Source: Flammeovirgaceae bacterium UBA4659 (GTDB lineage: Bacteria > Bacteroidota > Bacteroidia > Cytophagales > Cyclobacteriaceae). Taken from it: 8,201 nt of DNA. The position numbers were made by a program, and so were the translations under genes. Location of the stretch: contig DHLV01000010.1 of NCBI GenBank assembly GCA_002405445.1, forward strand, positions 7,075-15,275, in the 5' to 3' direction. Positions 6,200 to 8,201 of the stretch are shown in pieces (the stretch's first letter is position 1; each line of letters opens with the position of its first letter). Below the pieces are notes generated by a model. The model had not been told where the DNA came from. It did no database searches and saw only the letters and a list, made by a program, of their open reading frames with translations.

Positions 6200-7900
6200 T
6201 CAAAAACTCAAACTAGCCCCCACCATTGCCTGAAAACCACGCACCGGGTAGTACAAATACATTTGGTAATTGCTGTTCAGTATGTTGTTGCTAGAGGCAA
6301 ACACTGAAAACTGTCTTGACACCAGATAAGTTGCTTTTGCGTTCACATCCAGTGCAGCAGGCACAGTCACCAACGGCAGCCCGGCATCAACAGCCAATGC
6401 TTTCATACCTCCCTGCCCCAGCATATCAATATCCAACACCAACTTGTTGTAAACATTGAACGTTGAATTGAAACTTAGCCAGTAAGTTGGGCGGTGGAAA
6501 GCCTCCGCAACTTCATCTGTTGAATAAGCAAAGTAATCGCCACGGAATACAAGTTTCACAGTTTCTGCATACCCGTAGCCGAGTTCAGCAAAAATGTTGG
6601 TGCGCTTTACGTTGCCCCGATCATACACCACTTCAAATTTGCTTGGGTCATTAAAATTATTCTGGAAGAAATGCATGTTTCTGATGTTGGCCATTGCAAA
6701 GCCTGTTCGGTAAGCAATTTTGTCCGAAATTTTTCCTTTCAACCCACCTGTTACCTCAATGGTGCGGTTGGCGTTGGTCAAGCCCACGTTCTGATTGAGC
6801 CATATATTTTCCAGTGACAGGGTGTGCACCGACACTCGGTCAATGTCTCCCGTAAAGGCACCAAACACCTGTGCGCCTGCCGCCAGTTCATAGGTGGCAT
6901 CTACATTGGGATAAAAGCGAAATGATTGGCCGTTGCCGAGTGTATCGTTTTGAATGGCGGCATTGAAACCAACCGCTAGCGACAATTTTTCGGACGGTGA
7001 AAAGCGGTAAGTTGGTTTGATCTTCATAATGTGGCGGGCAGGTCCGGCAAGTGTCTCCGTTTTCCGGTTCATCAAAAAATAATCAGCATCCACCGATATA
7101 GCCTTTGAATCGTTGATGCGGTAGCTGCTTGCCAAGTGCAACTTCAATTCATTTTCGCTGGTGGTGAAACGGTCTCTCAAATGGCTGAAACCTGCCGCCA
7201 GTTCAAAATTGAAATCGCTTTTTTTAGCATTGGCCAGATCTGCGCCCATGCTCAAGACGGTGTAGGCCTGATGCCGTGCATCAGCCACGAGAGTGTTGGG
7301 CACCGAACCGTAGAATCTGGCATCACGGCTTTCAAACGACAAAAACCCTCCGGCAGATAGCCGATTGGTCATCGCTTTTCCAAACGCCTTGATCTCAGTA
7401 TTGCCGCTTGCAGAGTTGCCCTCTCCCACCGGACCACTTCCAAAACTTCTGTGAAAAAGCTTCACGCCCAACGCCTTATTCTTATTACGCTTATTGGTAG
7501 CGTAACCTTCAAAATAGGGTGACATGAAATTTCCAAAGCCTGCACTGAGGTAGTTGCCGTATATCTTGCTGATGGGCTCGGCTTTCAATTTCATTGGCCG
7601 AACAGAAGGGTTGTAATCGGGTGTATTGAACGCAACCGTTTTAAATTGATACACAATCTCGGGCTTTATCGGCTCCGCCACCCGGGGGGGCACTTTTTCA
7701 AAATTGCGGCTTGCCTGAGGAAGCGTGATTTCTCTTGCCTTAATGATCTCATACTCCACTTTCTGAATTTCTCCGGGATCTTGCGCTGACACGATACCCC
7801 AATGAAATACCACCAATAAAAAAGCCCATAATCGAGGATCAACAGCGAAGGCTGCGATCTTCTCAATCGACTGATAACGATGTCCCACTCTACCTTTCAT
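6200..7900 (-). CDS. Outer-membrane beta-barrel protein, TonB-receptor-like without plug
   Basis: A 566-residue exported protein. The N-terminus holds a long signal peptide with its hydrophobic core at about 24-36 ('LWAFLLVVFHWGIVSA') and likely cleavage after A39. A 70-residue non-barrel segment follows ('EYEIIKAREITLPQASRNFE', then 'VPPRVAEPIKPE' at 70-81). The rest is alternating amphipathic strand with aromatic girdle residues and an end in Phe ('MVGASLSF'), as expected for a barrel inserted by the BAM machinery. It is often labelled TonB-dependent receptor in such genomes, but no plug domain (about 120-150 residues) and no clear TonB box are visible. The ATG at 7900 overlaps the end of the TPR gene by 11 bases, so the two are translationally coupled; a TTG at 7906 is the alternative start. 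Linkage to SPOR and ExbB-ExbD-TonB genes suggests a structural partner of a Tol-like complex. Ligand unknown. Confidence 0.75.
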   Translation of the reverse strand: MKGRVGHRYQSIEKIAAFAVDPRLWAFLLVVFHWGIVSAQDPGEIQKVEYEIIKAREITLPQASRNFEKVPPRVAEPIKPEIVYQFKTVAFNTPDYNPSVRPMKLKAEPISKIYGNYLSAGFGNFMSPYFEGYATNKRNKNKALGVKLFHRSFGSGPVGEGNSASGNTEIKAFGKAMTNRLSAGGFLSFESRDARFYGSVPNTLVADARHQAYTVLSMGADLANAKKSDFNFELAAGFSHLRDRFTTSENELKLHLASSYRINDSKAISVDADYFLMNRKTETLAGPARHIMKIKPTYRFSPSEKLSLAVGFNAAIQNDTLGNGQSFRFYPNVDATYELAAGAQVFGAFTGDIDRVSVHTLSLENIWLNQNVGLTNANRTIEVTGGLKGKISDKIAYRTGFAMANIRNMHFFQNNFNDPSKFEVVYDRGNVKRTNIFAELGYGYAETVKLVFRGDYFAYSTDEVAEAFHRPTYWLSFNSTFNVYNKLVLDIDMLGQGGMKALAVDAGLPLVTVPAALDVNAKATYLVSRQFSVFASSNNILNSNYQMYLYYPVRGFQAMVGASLSF

Positions 7901-8201
7901 TGTCAACGGTGTCTGCTTGAATCAATTCTACCTTCCTTCGATCAGCTTCATCCAGTTTTTGAAGCCTGTTGCGGGCCTGGTTCTTCACATCCTCTTTGGG
8001 AAAATTGCTGATCAACGATTTCAATGCCGCCCTTGCATTGAATAAGTCGCCCTGCGCTACGTAGTTGTCCGATAGCAACAGATATGATTTTCCAACCCAG
8101 TCTGTGTAGGAGGCAAAGTCGGTGTTCAAACTTACCAACGTGGCATAGCACTGCTTGTAATCTTTGGTTTGATAAAAAATGTCGGCCAGTTCATATTTCG
8201 C
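7890..8201 (-). CDS. TPR-repeat protein, C-terminal fragment
   Basis: The last 103 codons of a gene that begins beyond the right edge of the window. The frame is open from base 8201 to a TAG at 7892-7890. The visible part is all helical, with tetratricopeptide-like pairs: 'AKYELADIFYQTKDYKQCYA' and 'KSYLLLSDNYVAQGDLFNAR', then 'AALKSLISNFP', followed by a charged tail ('RLQKLDEADRRKVELIQADT'). The spacing of A, Y, G and A residues fits TPR helices that act as protein-binding scaffolds. In Tol-Pal operons a periplasmic TPR protein (CpoB/YbgF) couples outer-membrane constriction to cell-wall synthesis; this gene may play a comparable part, but its N-terminus and any signal peptide lie outside the window. 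The downstream barrel gene starts inside its last codons, so the two products are probably made together. Confidence 0.75.
   Translation of the reverse strand, partial: AKYELADIFYQTKDYKQCYATLVSLNTDFASYTDWVGKSYLLLSDNYVAQGDLFNARAALKSLISNFPKEDVKNQARNRLQKLDEADRRKVELIQADTVDNER

Noticed and set aside
1..8201. tRNA, rRNA, CRISPR, insertion sequence, phage or defence genes
   Set aside because: No cloverleaf, regularly spaced repeat, transposase-like protein or terminal inverted repeat was seen. All sizeable stretches are taken by ordinary envelope, tRNA-charging and oxidoreductase genes.

Overview
The window looks like chromosomal DNA from a Bacteroidota bacterium, probably of the Cytophagales type. 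The grounds are the style of the genes: a TonB-like protein with the 'MSLSMAGWAWADRPKIP' linker typical of this phylum, a SPOR protein beside ExbB/ExbD, weak Shine-Dalgarno signals, and one good match to the Bacteroidota promoter (TTG, 19 bases, TAnnTTTG). This taxonomic placement is inferred from protein style, not from a search. There are no RNA genes, insertion sequences, prophage genes or CRISPR arrays, and no gene-free stretch longer than about 130 bases.

Left half (1-3294, all + strand). The window opens inside tyrS (tyrosyl-tRNA synthetase; its C-terminal two thirds are present). Two bases after its stop comes a six-helix membrane protein with the catalytic signature of sphingomyelin-synthase-type lipid phosphotransferases (SGHT and HYTID). 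After a 112-base gap with a candidate promoter comes a two-gene unit: a phytanoyl-CoA dioxygenase (PhyH) family Fe(II)/2-oxoglutarate oxygenase, then a classical short-chain dehydrogenase/reductase six bases later. A lipid-related role for these three non-tRNA genes is attractive but unproven.

Right half (3307-8201, all - strand). Reading on the - strand from the right edge: the 3' end of a TPR-type protein gene, an outer-membrane beta-barrel that overlaps it by 11 bases, a single-pass inner-membrane SPOR protein, an ExbB/TolQ/MotA-type proton-channel subunit, ExbD/TolR, and a TonB/TolA-like energy transducer. Together these form a plausible trans-envelope machine. The ExbB-ExbD motor uses the proton gradient, the TonB-like protein carries force across the periplasm, the SPOR protein can bind septal peptidoglycan, and the TPR protein and barrel supply periplasmic and outer-membrane partners. 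The composition recalls Tol-Pal and CpoB more than a nutrient-uptake TonB system, but no Pal or TolB lies in the window.

The two halves converge at 3295-3306, where an imperfect palindrome includes the last codons and stop codons of both converging genes. A second long imperfect palindrome lies between exbB and exbD.
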